The notes beneath the pieces are model-generated. The model did no database searches, had not been told where the DNA came from, and saw only the letters and a program-made list of their open reading frames with translations. 64,000 nucleotides of DNA. Origin: Streptomyces cyanogenus (GTDB taxonomy: Bacteria > Actinomycetota > Actinomycetes > Streptomycetales > Streptomycetaceae). Positions 1 to 7,905 of this stretch are shown one piece after another. How positions within the stretch are numbered: position 1 is the stretch's first letter; every line of letters starts with the position of its first letter. The translations under genes were made by a program, and so were the position numbers. The stretch lies in assembly GCF_017526105.1 (NCBI RefSeq), contig NZ_CP071839.1, positions 6,858,001-6,922,000 on the forward strand, given 5' to 3'.

Positions 1-499
1 CGTTGCCCACGGTCTTCAGCAGATGGCCGACCGTGAACTCGTGCGGCAGCCGCGAGCCCTTGAACTCGCCGAGTTCGGTGCCGTTCAGCCAGATCCGGGC
101 GCAGGACTCCACCCCGTCGAAGCGCAGCACCGCAGCGCCGTCTTCCGGCCAGTCCGCGGGCAGGTCGAAGACACGCAGGTGGTCGCCGGTCGGGTTCTCG
201 GTCGGCACCCGGGGCGGGTCGACCGGGAACGGGTAGAGGTGGTTGGTGTAGACGGGCGAGCCGTGGCCCTGGAGCACCCAGTGGCCGGGGACCGTGACCT
301 GCGCCCAGTCACCGGCGTCGTACCCCCGCGCCGCGAAGGAGTCGTCCTCGGCGTCGGCCGTGTCCGACAGCCGGAAGCGCCAGTTGCCGTTGAGGGAGAG
401 GGACCTGGCGTCGGAGGACGCGTACCAGGCGCGGGGCGGCAGCGCCCCGGAGCCGGGCGAGACGTCCTCGACGTAGGCGGTGGTCGTGCGCAAAGACAT
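1..499 (-). CDS. Glycoside hydrolase family 2 beta-galactosidase, N-terminal part (runs off left edge)
   Basis: The gene reads leftward and leaves the window, so only the first 166 codons are visible. The protein contains a N-W-R-F-R element (about residue 38), typical of the first sandwich domain of GH2 enzymes, then VPGHWVLQG and a jelly-roll stretch with RIWLNGTELGEFKGS. This is the GH2 sugar-binding domain, so hydrolysis of beta-galactosides is likely, but the catalytic barrel lies outside the window. The ATG at 499 has an AGGAG ribosome-binding site a few bases upstream. It follows the remnant of an ABC sugar permease by 12 bases, as expected for the last gene of a sugar uptake and hydrolysis operon. 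There is no signal peptide, so the enzyme should be cytoplasmic and act on imported sugar. Confidence 0.85.
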   Translation of the reverse strand, partial: MSLRTTTAYVEDVSPGSGALPPRAWYASSDARSLSLNGNWRFRLSDTADAEDDSFAARGYDAGDWAQVTVPGHWVLQGHGSPVYTNHLYPFPVDPPRVPTENPTGDHLRVFDLPADWPEDGAAVLRFDGVESCARIWLNGTELGEFKGSRLPHEFTVGHLLKTVGN

Positions 500-511
500 C
501 GGTCTCCTAGC

Positions 512-679
512 TCAGCCCTTGATGCCGGTCTGCGCGATCCCCTGGACCAGCCGGCGCCGGAGGAAGAGGAACACGAACAGCAGGGGCAGGATCGAGATGG
601 CGGTCGCCACGAAGAGCAGGTGGTGGTTGACGGCCTGGTTGGTCATGTACGACGACGGCGCGACCTGGACGGTCCAGGC
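512..679 (-). pseudogene. C-terminal remnant of a sugar ABC transporter permease (MalG type)
   Basis: The last 55 or so codons encode a transmembrane segment (LLFVATAISILPLLFVFLFL) followed by RRRLVQGIAQTGIKG. That is the normal C-terminus of carbohydrate ABC permeases, which end in ..GaxKG. The remaining roughly 200 residues, including the EAA loop that contacts the ATPase, are missing. At its upstream end it joins directly to the N-terminal coding part of a solute-binding lipoprotein in a different reading frame. I infer a deletion that removed the rest of the binding protein, the first permease and most of this one. It cannot make a working permease. Confidence 0.8.
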
Positions 680-680
680 G

Positions 681-806
681 CTGCACCAGCTGCTTGCCCG
701 AACGGGAGCCGCCGCCCCGGCCGTTGTTGCCGCCGCACGCGGCGAGTGAGCCGGCGGCGGCCCGGTGGGTCGAACGGCGGTCCCAGGTGCTGCTCTGTGC
801 CGACAT
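681..806 (-). pseudogene. N-terminal remnant of a sugar-binding ABC lipoprotein
   Basis: Reading from the ATG at 806 (AAGGACG ribosome-binding site upstream), the product starts MSAQSSTWDRRS and carries a lipobox-like SLAAC followed by GGNNGRGGGS and SGKQLVQ. This matches the start of an extracellular sugar-binding lipoprotein. After residue 42 it runs out of frame into permease sequence. The hydrophobic core expected before the lipobox is also very short, so a second small deletion inside the signal peptide is possible. No functional product is expected. Confidence 0.75.
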
Positions 807-906
807 GCTGACGTCCTTGTCTGCTCGTATGCGACTGCGTCTCCCACGCCCGGCGGCCGGATGACCCGCGAGTGCGCGTGGTGCGGGGCGCCAGCCTTCG
901 GCTAAA

Positions 907-931
907 CCTTCGGCAATGGATTGCACGAAGG
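907..931. promoter_or_regulatory. Imperfect inverted repeat upstream of the binding-protein remnant (candidate operator)
   Basis: The arms CCTTCGGCAAT and ATTGCACGAAGG are complementary apart from one extra base in the right arm. The repeat lies about 100 bases upstream of the old binding-protein start. A GCAAT..ATTGC core is the kind of palindrome bound by LacI/ROK-type sugar regulators, and a ROK regulator gene lies just upstream. The assignment is inference. Confidence 0.4.
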
Positions 932-956
932 GCGAGAACCTTCGGGTCGAAGTTCT

Positions 957-1097
957 TCAGGTCGTTGACCCACCCGGCGGCGTGATGAGCAGGGCCGCGG
1001 TGACCGTCAGCGCGGCCGAGGCGGCGAGCAGGAACGATCTCTTGGTGCGGGGATGAGCGGCGCGGGGGTGAGACACGTGCATCCCTTCCGTCGTCAT
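957..1097 (-). pseudogene. Signal-peptide stub of a truncated secreted protein
   Basis: The frame opens with ATG at 1097, overlapping the stop of the ROK gene as ATGA, so it looks translationally coupled. It encodes 46 residues: a twin-basic region (RTKR), a clear hydrophobic stretch (SFLLAASAALTVTAALLI), then TPPGGSTT and a stop. The neighbouring frame continues GWVNDLKNFDPKVLA, which looks like coding sequence, so the gene was probably truncated by a deletion or frameshift just after the signal peptide. In this setting the lost part may have been a secreted glycosidase, but nothing visible proves it. Confidence 0.6.
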
Positions 1098-2338
1098 GAA
1101 GGCGGTGCGGTACGGCTCCTTGCTGTGCTGGTGCGTTTCGCGGCCCTCTGCCCGACGGACTGCAACGCCCCTTCCAGCGCGAACGTGGCCGCGCCGAGGC
1201 ACACCGGGTCGGTGGGGATCGGGGAGAGAACGATCTCGGTGGCGGCCAGCGGCCGGCGCAGGGCATGCCGCGCGACCGCCTGACGGACCTCGCCGAGCAG
1301 CGGCTCGCCCAGCCGGGCGGCCACCCAGCTGCTGAGCACGACCACTTCGGGGTTGAGGAGATTGATCAGGTCGGCGATGCCGGCGCCGAGGTAACGGGCC
1401 GTGTCCCGGACGATCTTGAGCGCGACCGGGTCCTCGGCGGCGACCGCACGGGCCAGCGCGTCGACGGTGGCGGTCTGGTCCTCGGGGTGCAACAGGGTGG
1501 AGCACGGGTCGAGTTCGCGCAGGTTCTGCATGATGCCGGGCGCGCCGACGTACGTCTCCACGCACCCGTGGTTGCCGCAGTGGCACAGCCGGCCGTCCAG
1601 CACCAGCGTGGTGTGCCCCCACTCGCCGGCGCTGTTGCTCACGCCCCGGTGCAGACCCCCGCCGAGGGCCAGACCGGCGCCGACCCCGGTGCCGAGGTTC
1701 ACGACCACGGCGTCCCCACGGCCCCGCGCCGCCCCGAACCACAGCTCGGCCACCGTGCAGGCGCGCAACGGATTGTCCAGGTACAGCGGGTAGGCGATGT
1801 GCTCGGCGAGCAGGTCGAGCAGCGGTACGCCGTGCCAGTCCCAGTTGGGCGCATACTCGGCGACCCCGGTGTCCCGGTCCACCTGCCCCGGCACGCTCAC
1901 CCCGACGCCGAGCACGCGGGCCGCCTCGACGCCGGCCTGGGCGACCACCGAGCCGACCGCGGTGGCGACCTGCCCGACCACCTGCTCGGGCCGGCTCTCG
2001 CCGGGCCGCATCTCCTCGTCGGCCCGGGCAACCACGTTCAGCGCCAGGTCGAACAGCTCGACGTGGACGTACGTCTCCGCGATGTCCACGCCGATCAGCG
2101 CGCCCCCGGAGGCGTTGACCGCGACCAGACCCCGTGGGCGGCCGCCGGCCGAGTCCTCGAACCCGACCTCGGTGATCATGCGGAGGTCCAGCAGCTCGCC
2201 GACGAGCGTGGCCACCGTGGCCAGGCTCAGCCCGGTGGCCGTGGCCAGCTCCTGCCGGGAGGTGGGAGACTCGGCGATGATCTGGCGCAGCACCTCGTAG
2301 CGGTTCGCGGTGCGGATGTCACGTGATGTGCGCTTCAT
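1094..2338 (-). CDS. ROK-family transcriptional regulator
   Basis: This is a 414-residue protein. The N-terminal 80 residues form a MarR-like winged helix (SRQELATATGLSLATVATLV is the recognition segment). The rest is a ROK sugar-kinase-like domain with the conserved VNLGTGVGAGL nucleotide-binding loop and the zinc signature CHCGNHGCVE near residue 253. Such proteins usually repress sugar uptake and hydrolysis genes and are released by a sugar or sugar phosphate. It sits upstream of a truncated secreted-protein gene, the binding-protein and permease remnants and the GH2 gene on the same strand, so it is the likely regulator of that now broken locus. A promoter-like pair lies about 70-95 bases upstream of its ATG. 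Confidence 0.88.
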   Translation of the reverse strand: MKRTSRDIRTANRYEVLRQIIAESPTSRQELATATGLSLATVATLVGELLDLRMITEVGFEDSAGGRPRGLVAVNASGGALIGVDIAETYVHVELFDLALNVVARADEEMRPGESRPEQVVGQVATAVGSVVAQAGVEAARVLGVGVSVPGQVDRDTGVAEYAPNWDWHGVPLLDLLAEHIAYPLYLDNPLRACTVAELWFGAARGRGDAVVVNLGTGVGAGLALGGGLHRGVSNSAGEWGHTTLVLDGRLCHCGNHGCVETYVGAPGIMQNLRELDPCSTLLHPEDQTATVDALARAVAAEDPVALKIVRDTARYLGAGIADLINLLNPEVVVLSSWVAARLGEPLLGEVRQAVARHALRRPLAATEIVLSPIPTDPVCLGAATFALEGALQSVGQRAAKRTSTARSRTAPPS

Positions 2339-2404
2339 GCGGCTGCCCCTCCCATCCCGTCCTGACCAAGACCAGGCCGGGGCGGGTTCGGCACCGGCGA
2401 GGTC

Positions 2405-2434
2405 AGGCTATGGGCTGGAAGGACGTTTCGACAA
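2405..2434 (-). promoter_or_regulatory. Probable promoter of the ROK regulator gene
   Basis: On the minus strand TTGTCG (2434-2429) and TAGCCT (2410-2405) are separated by 18 bases. This fits the loose -35/-10 pattern of the main streptomycete sigma factor. It lies about 70 bases before the ATG at 2338. No experimental support. Confidence 0.4.
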
Positions 2435-2480
2435 GGGGTTAGGAAAAGGGCTGGAGGAACGGCGCCGCCGGGTGCGGCCG

Positions 2481-3743
2481 TCAGCCGTCGAGCAGGTCCC
2501 GCACGAAGGCGTTGCCGAACGTGCCCCCGGGGTCCAGCGAGCGGACCAGGGCCCGGAAGTCGGCGAGGCGCCCATAGCGTCCACGGAGTACCGCCGACGG
2601 CACAGCGAAAACCTTCCCCCAGTGCGGGCGCGGATCGAACGGCTCCAGCGCCTCCTCCAGCCGGCGCACCACCGGCAGTACCGCCGCCTCGTCCCGGATC
2701 CAGGTGAAGTGCAGCGCGACCGAGTCCCGGCCGTGGGCCGGGCTGAGCCACTGCTGGTCGGCGGCGACCGTACGCACTTCGCAGATCTGCAGTACACCGG
2801 CGACCGCGTGCCGCATGCCGTCGATCGCATGCAGCGCATCGACCGCCGCCGACCGCGGCAGCAGATACTCGGACTGGATCTCCTCCCCGCTGCTCGGCGT
2901 GAACTCCGCCCGGAAGTGCGGCAGTCGCTCGTGCCACGGTCCCGGCACGCCCAGCTGCCCGGTGCAGTTCTCCGCGGGCATGCCCGGCACCGGGTGCAGC
3001 GGCCCGGCCGCGGGCGCCGCCCAGGGGAAGTCCACCGCCGGCCGGTCCGTGCGGCGCTTGACCCACACCTGCCGGAAGCCCGGCTCCCGCCAGTCGGTGA
3101 ACAGGCTCACGCTGTACCCCGCGGCCGCCACCGCCGCGAAGTCCAGGTCCCGCAAGGGGAGTTCCTTGTAGACCCGCTGCTCCACCTCGTACGCCGGTTC
3201 CAGGCCGAGGGTGAGCGCGGTGACGACGCCCAGCGCGCCGAGGGAGGTCACGGCGCCGTCGAACCGCGGGTCGTCCCGGCCGATCGTCACCGTCGTGCCG
3301 TCCGCGACGATCAGCTCCACCTCACGGACCGCCGACGCCAGCGGGCCGTTGTCCACGCCCGAACCGTGCGTGCCCGTCGCGACCGAACCGGCCACCGAGA
3401 TGTGCGGCAGGGACGCCATGTTGGGCAGGCCCAGGCCGTGCGCGTGGACCGTGCGCGCCAGTTCGGCGTAGCGGACCCCGCCGGACACCCGGACCGTACG
3501 CGCCGCCGTGTCGACGTCGGTCACCTGCGGCAGCCCGGCGGTGGACAGCAGGACGCCGTCCGGGCCCGGGTCGGCGATCCGGTTGAAGGAGTGCCCGCTG
3601 CCCAGCACCCGCACCCGCGCACTGCCCGCCACCAGCGCCGCGAGCGCGTCGAGCGTGCGCGGACGGTGGAACTCACGCGCGGTGTACGTGATGGTGCGCG
3701 CCCAGTTGGTGACCGTCCCTGCGGTCCCGGCGGTCCCTGTCAT
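2481..3743 (-). CDS. aldO: Alditol (xylitol/sorbitol) oxidase, FAD-dependent
   Basis: This 420-residue VAO-type flavoprotein has the length of the S. coelicolor alditol oxidase family. The N-terminal FAD domain carries GSGHSFN (residues 48-54), whose histidine (His51) is the residue that binds FAD covalently in this family. The nucleotide fold continues with SVAGSVATGTHGSG. The C-terminal half shows CEVRT (Glu322, Arg324), HFTW (Thr347) and HWGKVFA (Lys377), matching the substrate-binding Glu-x-Arg, Thr and Lys of AldO. The enzyme oxidises the terminal hydroxyl of polyols to an aldehyde and releases hydrogen peroxide. There is no signal peptide, so it is cytoplasmic. It is transcribed divergently from the flavin oxidoreductase gene at 3900. 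Confidence 0.92.
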   Translation of the reverse strand: MTGTAGTAGTVTNWARTITYTAREFHRPRTLDALAALVAGSARVRVLGSGHSFNRIADPGPDGVLLSTAGLPQVTDVDTAARTVRVSGGVRYAELARTVHAHGLGLPNMASLPHISVAGSVATGTHGSGVDNGPLASAVREVELIVADGTTVTIGRDDPRFDGAVTSLGALGVVTALTLGLEPAYEVEQRVYKELPLRDLDFAAVAAAGYSVSLFTDWREPGFRQVWVKRRTDRPAVDFPWAAPAAGPLHPVPGMPAENCTGQLGVPGPWHERLPHFRAEFTPSSGEEIQSEYLLPRSAAVDALHAIDGMRHAVAGVLQICEVRTVAADQQWLSPAHGRDSVALHFTWIRDEAAVLPVVRRLEEALEPFDPRPHWGKVFAVPSAVLRGRYGRLADFRALVRSLDPGGTFGNAFVRDLLDG

Positions 3744-3899
3744 GCGTGCGTCCTCCCGGAGAGTGCGTCCGCGCCGACCCTCTCACCCCTCCCGGTTCGA
3801 CCGGGAGTCGAGCTGCGGATTTCGTCGTTTCACGGGTGTCGATCAACGTATACAGAGTTTTCCTGGCAGTCGGACCGCGATATCGGTACCTTTTCACTC

Positions 3900-4574
3900 A
3901 TGACTCAGGAAGCGCTCCCCGCCCGTCTGCCCGTCACCGACCGCACCCGCCACCGCCGGCTGCGCGAGCAGGGCCGTCTGGAGCGGGCCGAGCTGGAGGC
4001 GATCCTCGACGCCGGCTTCGTCTGCCATCTCGGCGTGCTGGTCGACGGGCGGCCGGTGGTCGTGCCCACGGTCTACGGGCGCGACGAGCGGTGGCTCTAT
4101 CTGCACGGATCGGTGGCCAGCCGCAGCCTCGGCGGAGACACCCCCGTGTGCGTGACCGTCACCCATGTGGACGGGCTCGTGCTCGCCCGGTCCGTCTTCG
4201 AGCACGGCGTCAACTACCGCAGCGCCATGATCCACGGCGACGCGCGCAAGGTCACCGACCCCGACGAGAAGCTGGAGGGTCTGCGCCGGCTCACCGAGCA
4301 CTCCGCGCCGGGTCAGTGGTCGTACGCCCGCCGCCCCACCCGCAAGGAACTGGCCGCCACCACCCTCCTCGCCCTCTCCCTGGAAGATGCCTCCGTCAAG
4401 GTCCGTACCGGTGCCCCGGACGACGGCGACGGACCCGACGCGGCCCTCGGCCTGTGGGCGGGCGTGCTGCCGCTGACCCAGGCCTGGGGGGCTCCCGCAC
4501 CCGACCCGGCCCTGCCGCCCGGAATCGCCGTACCCGAGCACATCGCGCGCCGTGCGGGGACCCGGCACGGCTGA
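3900..4574 (+). CDS. Pyridoxamine 5'-phosphate oxidase-like flavin nucleotide-binding protein (NimA-like)
   Basis: The 224-residue protein has the split-barrel flavin-binding fold of the NimA/PPOX family. Recognisable parts are the start ..GRLERAELEAILDAGFVCHLGVLVDGRPVVVPTVYGRDE.., then YLHGSVASRSL and VFEHGVNYRSAMIHGDARKV. Members bind FMN or F420 and often reduce small molecules; the actual substrate is unknown. I placed the start at the ATG at 3900. Upstream in-frame sequence is the noncoding spacer shared with the divergent oxidase gene. No clear Shine-Dalgarno is visible, so the transcript may be leaderless. A radical SAM gene follows 58 bases downstream on the same strand. Confidence 0.82.
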   Translation: MTQEALPARLPVTDRTRHRRLREQGRLERAELEAILDAGFVCHLGVLVDGRPVVVPTVYGRDERWLYLHGSVASRSLGGDTPVCVTVTHVDGLVLARSVFEHGVNYRSAMIHGDARKVTDPDEKLEGLRRLTEHSAPGQWSYARRPTRKELAATTLLALSLEDASVKVRTGAPDDGDGPDAALGLWAGVLPLTQAWGAPAPDPALPPGIAVPEHIARRAGTRHG

Positions 4575-4632
4575 GTGGCAGGCAGGGGCATACGGTGTAA
4601 GACGTACGCCTGAGCCGGGAGGAGACAGACGA

Positions 4633-5982
4633 ATGGGCAGTCGTACCGCGCTGGTCGAGGATCTGATGGAGCGGTTTCCGCACGTGCCGCGGGAGGCCGT
4701 CTTCAAGGAGGACCTGCTCCGGGGCGGTGTCGCCTTCGACCGATCCGCCCTCAGCGACAACGAGGACGGCGACGTCAAACCGAAGTCGTACTTCATCTTC
4801 TCCTTCGACCACGGCACCCTGCCCGAGCTGGGCGAGGCCGCGCTGCGCCGGCCCCCGGAGGAGATCATCCTGACGGGCGGCCCCTACGACCTCAGGCGTA
4901 CGGTCGTCTCCGTACGGGTGAACCCGGCCTCGCCGTACCGGGTCGCCGCCGACGAGGAGGGGCTGCTCGGGCTGTACCTCGACGGGCGGCGCATCGCCGA
5001 CGTCGGGGTGCCGCCGATGCCGGAGTACTACCGGCACACCCTCTCCAACGGCAAGTCCGTGATGGAGGTGGCCCCGACCATCCAGTGGGGCTACCTGATC
5101 TACCTCACCGTCTTCCGGGTCTGCCAGTACTTCGGCGCCAAGGAGGAGTGCCAGTACTGCGACATCAACCACAACTGGCGCCAGCACAAGGCGGCCGGAC
5201 GCCCCTACACCGGGGTGAAGGACGTCGAGGAGGTGCTGGAGGCCCTCGAGATCATCGACCGGTACGACACCGCCAAGGCCTCCACCGCCTACACCCTCAC
5301 CGGCGGCGCCATCACCAAGACCGTGGCCGGGCGCGACGAGGCCGACTTCTACGGCCACTACGCCAAGGCCATCGAGGAGCGCTTCCCGGGCCGCTGGATC
5401 GGCAAGGTCGTGGCGCAGGCGCTGCCCAAGGCGGACGTGCAGCGGTTCAAGGACTACGGCGTGCAGATCTACCACCCCAACTTCGAGGTGTGGGACCGCC
5501 GGCTGTTCGAGCTGTACTGCCCTGGCAAGGAGCGGTACGTCGGCCGGGACGAGTGGCACCGCCGGATCCTGGACTCCGCCGAGGTGTTCGGCGCGCGCAA
5601 TGTGATCCCGAACTTCGTGGCGGGCGTGGAGATGGCCGAGCCGTTCGGCTTCACCACCGTCGACGAGGCCATCGCCTCCACCACCGAGGGCCTGCGCTTC
5701 TTCATGTCGCACGGCATCACGCCCCGGTTCACCACGTGGTGCCCGGAGCCCACCACCCCGCTCGGCAAGGCCAACCCGCAGGGCGCCCCGCTGGAGTACC
5801 ACATCCGGCTGCTGCAGGCCTACCGGCAGACGATGGACGACTTCGGCCTGTCCTCCCCGCCCGGCTACGGCCCGCCCGGACCCGGTCGCGCGGTGTTCTC
5901 CGTCAGCTCCTTCATGGACAGCCTGCCCGCGGACGGGCCGACGGCGACCGAGGGGGAGACGGAGGCACCGGTCCGGGTGTGA
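4633..5982 (+). CDS. Radical SAM protein with a C-x8-C-x2-C cluster motif
   Basis: The 449-residue protein begins at ATG 4633 behind GGGAGGAG. In the middle it has Cys164, Cys173 and Cys176 in the run FRVCQYFGAKEECQYCDINH. The last two cysteines and the aromatic residue before the third fit a radical SAM [4Fe-4S] site, but the spacing (eight residues before the second Cys) is wider than the usual three. Downstream are a glycine-rich SAM-binding stretch (YTLTGGAITKT), a barrel-like segment (HPNFEVWD) and WCPEPTTPLGKANP. I do not recognise the reaction. No substrate-peptide gene is seen nearby. The stop codon lies inside a 23-bp tandem repeat, so the last residues may vary between strains. Confidence 0.8.
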   Translation: MGSRTALVEDLMERFPHVPREAVFKEDLLRGGVAFDRSALSDNEDGDVKPKSYFIFSFDHGTLPELGEAALRRPPEEIILTGGPYDLRRTVVSVRVNPASPYRVAADEEGLLGLYLDGRRIADVGVPPMPEYYRHTLSNGKSVMEVAPTIQWGYLIYLTVFRVCQYFGAKEECQYCDINHNWRQHKAAGRPYTGVKDVEEVLEALEIIDRYDTAKASTAYTLTGGAITKTVAGRDEADFYGHYAKAIEERFPGRWIGKVVAQALPKADVQRFKDYGVQIYHPNFEVWDRRLFELYCPGKERYVGRDEWHRRILDSAEVFGARNVIPNFVAGVEMAEPFGFTTVDEAIASTTEGLRFFMSHGITPRFTTWCPEPTTPLGKANPQGAPLEYHIRLLQAYRQTMDDFGLSSPPGYGPPGPGRAVFSVSSFMDSLPADGPTATEGETEAPVRV

Positions 5983-6033
5983 CGGCGGTGCCGGTCCGGG
6001 TGTGACGGCGGTGCCGGCCCGGGTGTGACGGCG
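5965..6033. repeat. Three tandem 23-bp units spanning the stop codon of the radical SAM gene
   Basis: Units at 5965-5987, 5988-6010 and 6011-6033 differ at only one to two bases. Each contains CCGGGTGTGACGGCG and therefore a TGA. Because 23 is not a multiple of three, gain or loss of units would not change the first stop but would change the downstream spacer. Confidence 0.85.
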
Positions 6034-6269
6034 GCCGGGGGCCGGACCCCGGCGCCGTTGAGCACAACCGCGTCCGCGTCCGTATCAGGGGCTGGAGTCG
6101 GGGCTTCCGTGCGACGCGCGTCCGTGCCGCCACCGTCGGTAGCCGGATGTGAACAGGCCGCTTGTCAGTTCTGTCGAGGACGTGAAAGGCTCTGTGCCCT
6201 GCCGCGAGGTTCCCCGCAACTCCCTTTTTCCTTCGGTGAGTTGCCCTCGCTCGTGGATGCAGGAGTCCC

Positions 6270-7775
6270 ATGCCCGACCTGCCGACCCCCCAGGACGACA
6301 CCGAGGCCGCGCTGTTCTCGGAGTGCTGGGACGCGGTGCTCTCGTACGCGGACCTGTGCACCTCCGGGTCCCTGACGGCCCATCAACTGGCGACCGAGGC
6401 GTTCACGCTCGGCATGCGCGAGGTCCGCGCCGCCGCGAGCACCCATGTGCGCGGCGCGGGCCGCCGTACCGCACGGCTGCCGACGATCCCGGCGCTGCTC
6501 ACCGCCGTACGCACCACCGCCGCCGCCTGGGAGGCCGACGGCCAGGGCCACCGGCTCGACCCGGATCTGCGGTTGTGGCTCAACTCCGAGGGCGCCGCCC
6601 GGTTCTCGGGGCCGCCGCTGCAGCGCCCGGTCGCGCTGCGCGGCCTCAGGGACATGCAGGAGGCGGACGCCACACTGCTCTGGCTGGCCGAGGTGGAGGC
6701 GCTCCCGCTGCCCACCGTGGCCCGCCGGCTCGGCCTGGAACCGGCCACCGTCGCCGACGAACTCGACCAGGTCCGCACCCTGTTCCGGGACCGCTGCCAC
6801 CGCGCCCACCTCGACTCCCCGATGGACGCGCAGTGCCGCAGCTACGCGCGGCTGCTGGACGCGGTCACCCGCTCGCCCACCGCTCAGACCCCCGGCGACC
6901 TCTCCCGGCACCTGGCCACCTGTGTGCAGTGCGCCGAGGCCGCCGCCTGTCTGCGGCTGCACGGCGGCGGACTGCCTGCAGCGCTGGCCGGCGGAGTGAT
7001 CGGCTGGGGCGGCCTCGCCTACCTGGAGCGGCGCCGCCGCGCCACCGAGGTCCGGCTCGGCGCGGGCCGCCCGGGCGCCGCCGATCCCGGCGACCCCGAG
7101 GAGGGCACCGGCCGCAGCCGCGTCCTGCGCGGCGGGCTGCTCGCCACCGCGGTGCTGCTCTCGGCGCTGGCGCTCGGGGTGTCGATGATGCCCTTCGGCG
7201 GCTCCGGCGACGGCACCGCCGTCGCCCAGGACGACCGGCAGCCGGTCGCCGACCCGGGCGTCTCCCGCATCGTGCCCCGCCCCACCGCCACGGGCTCGCC
7301 TTCCGCCCCGTCCTCCGCGCCCCGCACCGAGGGCACGCCCGGCCGGGAGAAGCCCGACCCCGAACCCCTGGGCACCTCCTCCGTCGACCCCGAACCCCAC
7401 GGCACCTCCTCCGTCACCCATCCCGCAGGCAACCCGAGCGCCTCCGCCACCACCCGGTCGGCCGGCTGCCGGGTCGCCTACGAACTGGACAGCCAGTGGT
7501 CCGACGGCTTCCAGGCGACCGTCACCGTCACCACCGACCAGGCCCTGAACGGCTGGCAGGTGTCCTGGAGCTTCCGCGACGGGCAGCAGATCGGCCAGAT
7601 GTGGGACGCCACCGTCCACCAGAACGGCTCCCGCGTCACCGCCACCGCCACCGACTACAACAAGACGGTCGCCGCCCACGGCACCCTGTCCTTCGGCTTC
7701 CTCGGCACCTGGACGGACGCGAACCGGACCCCGCACGCCTTCGCGCTCAACGGCGCTTCCTGCACGCTGGGCTGA
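6270..7775 (+). CDS. Sigma-factor-like / zinc-finger / transmembrane protein with C-terminal CBM2 cellulose-binding domain
   Basis: This is a 501-residue chimera. Residues about 10-190 resemble an ECF sigma factor, with a helix-turn-helix-like TLLWLAEVEALPLPTVARRL segment. Next come HLATCVQCAEAAAC (His-Cys-Cys pattern like anti-sigma zinc fingers), one transmembrane helix (LLATAVLLSALALGVSMM), a Pro/Ser/Thr-rich linker, and a C-terminal domain starting CRVAYELDSQWSDGFQATVTV and ending in a Cys. This last part is a bacterial CBM2, with paired cysteines and surface Trp residues (QWSDGF, LNGWQVSW). I infer that the CBM faces outward and the sigma-like part is cytoplasmic. It could sense or anchor to cellulose or chitin. 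It stands alone, followed by a promoter and rsgA. Confidence 0.75.
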   Translation: MPDLPTPQDDTEAALFSECWDAVLSYADLCTSGSLTAHQLATEAFTLGMREVRAAASTHVRGAGRRTARLPTIPALLTAVRTTAAAWEADGQGHRLDPDLRLWLNSEGAARFSGPPLQRPVALRGLRDMQEADATLLWLAEVEALPLPTVARRLGLEPATVADELDQVRTLFRDRCHRAHLDSPMDAQCRSYARLLDAVTRSPTAQTPGDLSRHLATCVQCAEAAACLRLHGGGLPAALAGGVIGWGGLAYLERRRRATEVRLGAGRPGAADPGDPEEGTGRSRVLRGGLLATAVLLSALALGVSMMPFGGSGDGTAVAQDDRQPVADPGVSRIVPRPTATGSPSAPSSAPRTEGTPGREKPDPEPLGTSSVDPEPHGTSSVTHPAGNPSASATTRSAGCRVAYELDSQWSDGFQATVTVTTDQALNGWQVSWSFRDGQQIGQMWDATVHQNGSRVTATATDYNKTVAAHGTLSFGFLGTWTDANRTPHAFALNGASCTLG

Positions 7776-7815
7776 GACCGGAACGGAGACCCGGCCGGGC
7801 CGTGCGGAAAATGCT

Positions 7816-7846
7816 TTGACCCACCGGCCCGCCCCCGGGCTACAGT
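7816..7846 (+). promoter_or_regulatory. Probable promoter upstream of the 23-residue ORF and rsgA
   Basis: TTGACC at 7816-7821 and TACAGT at 7841-7846 are spaced 19 bases apart, a little long but with good hexamers for the housekeeping sigma factor. Transcription would start near 7853, giving a leader of about 50 bases before the small ORF. Confidence 0.5.
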
Positions 7847-7905
7847 TGCCGCACACGCCGAGGTGGTGTGCGCAGGCGCGAGCGAGGACGAGGAGGTGTC
7901 GACCG

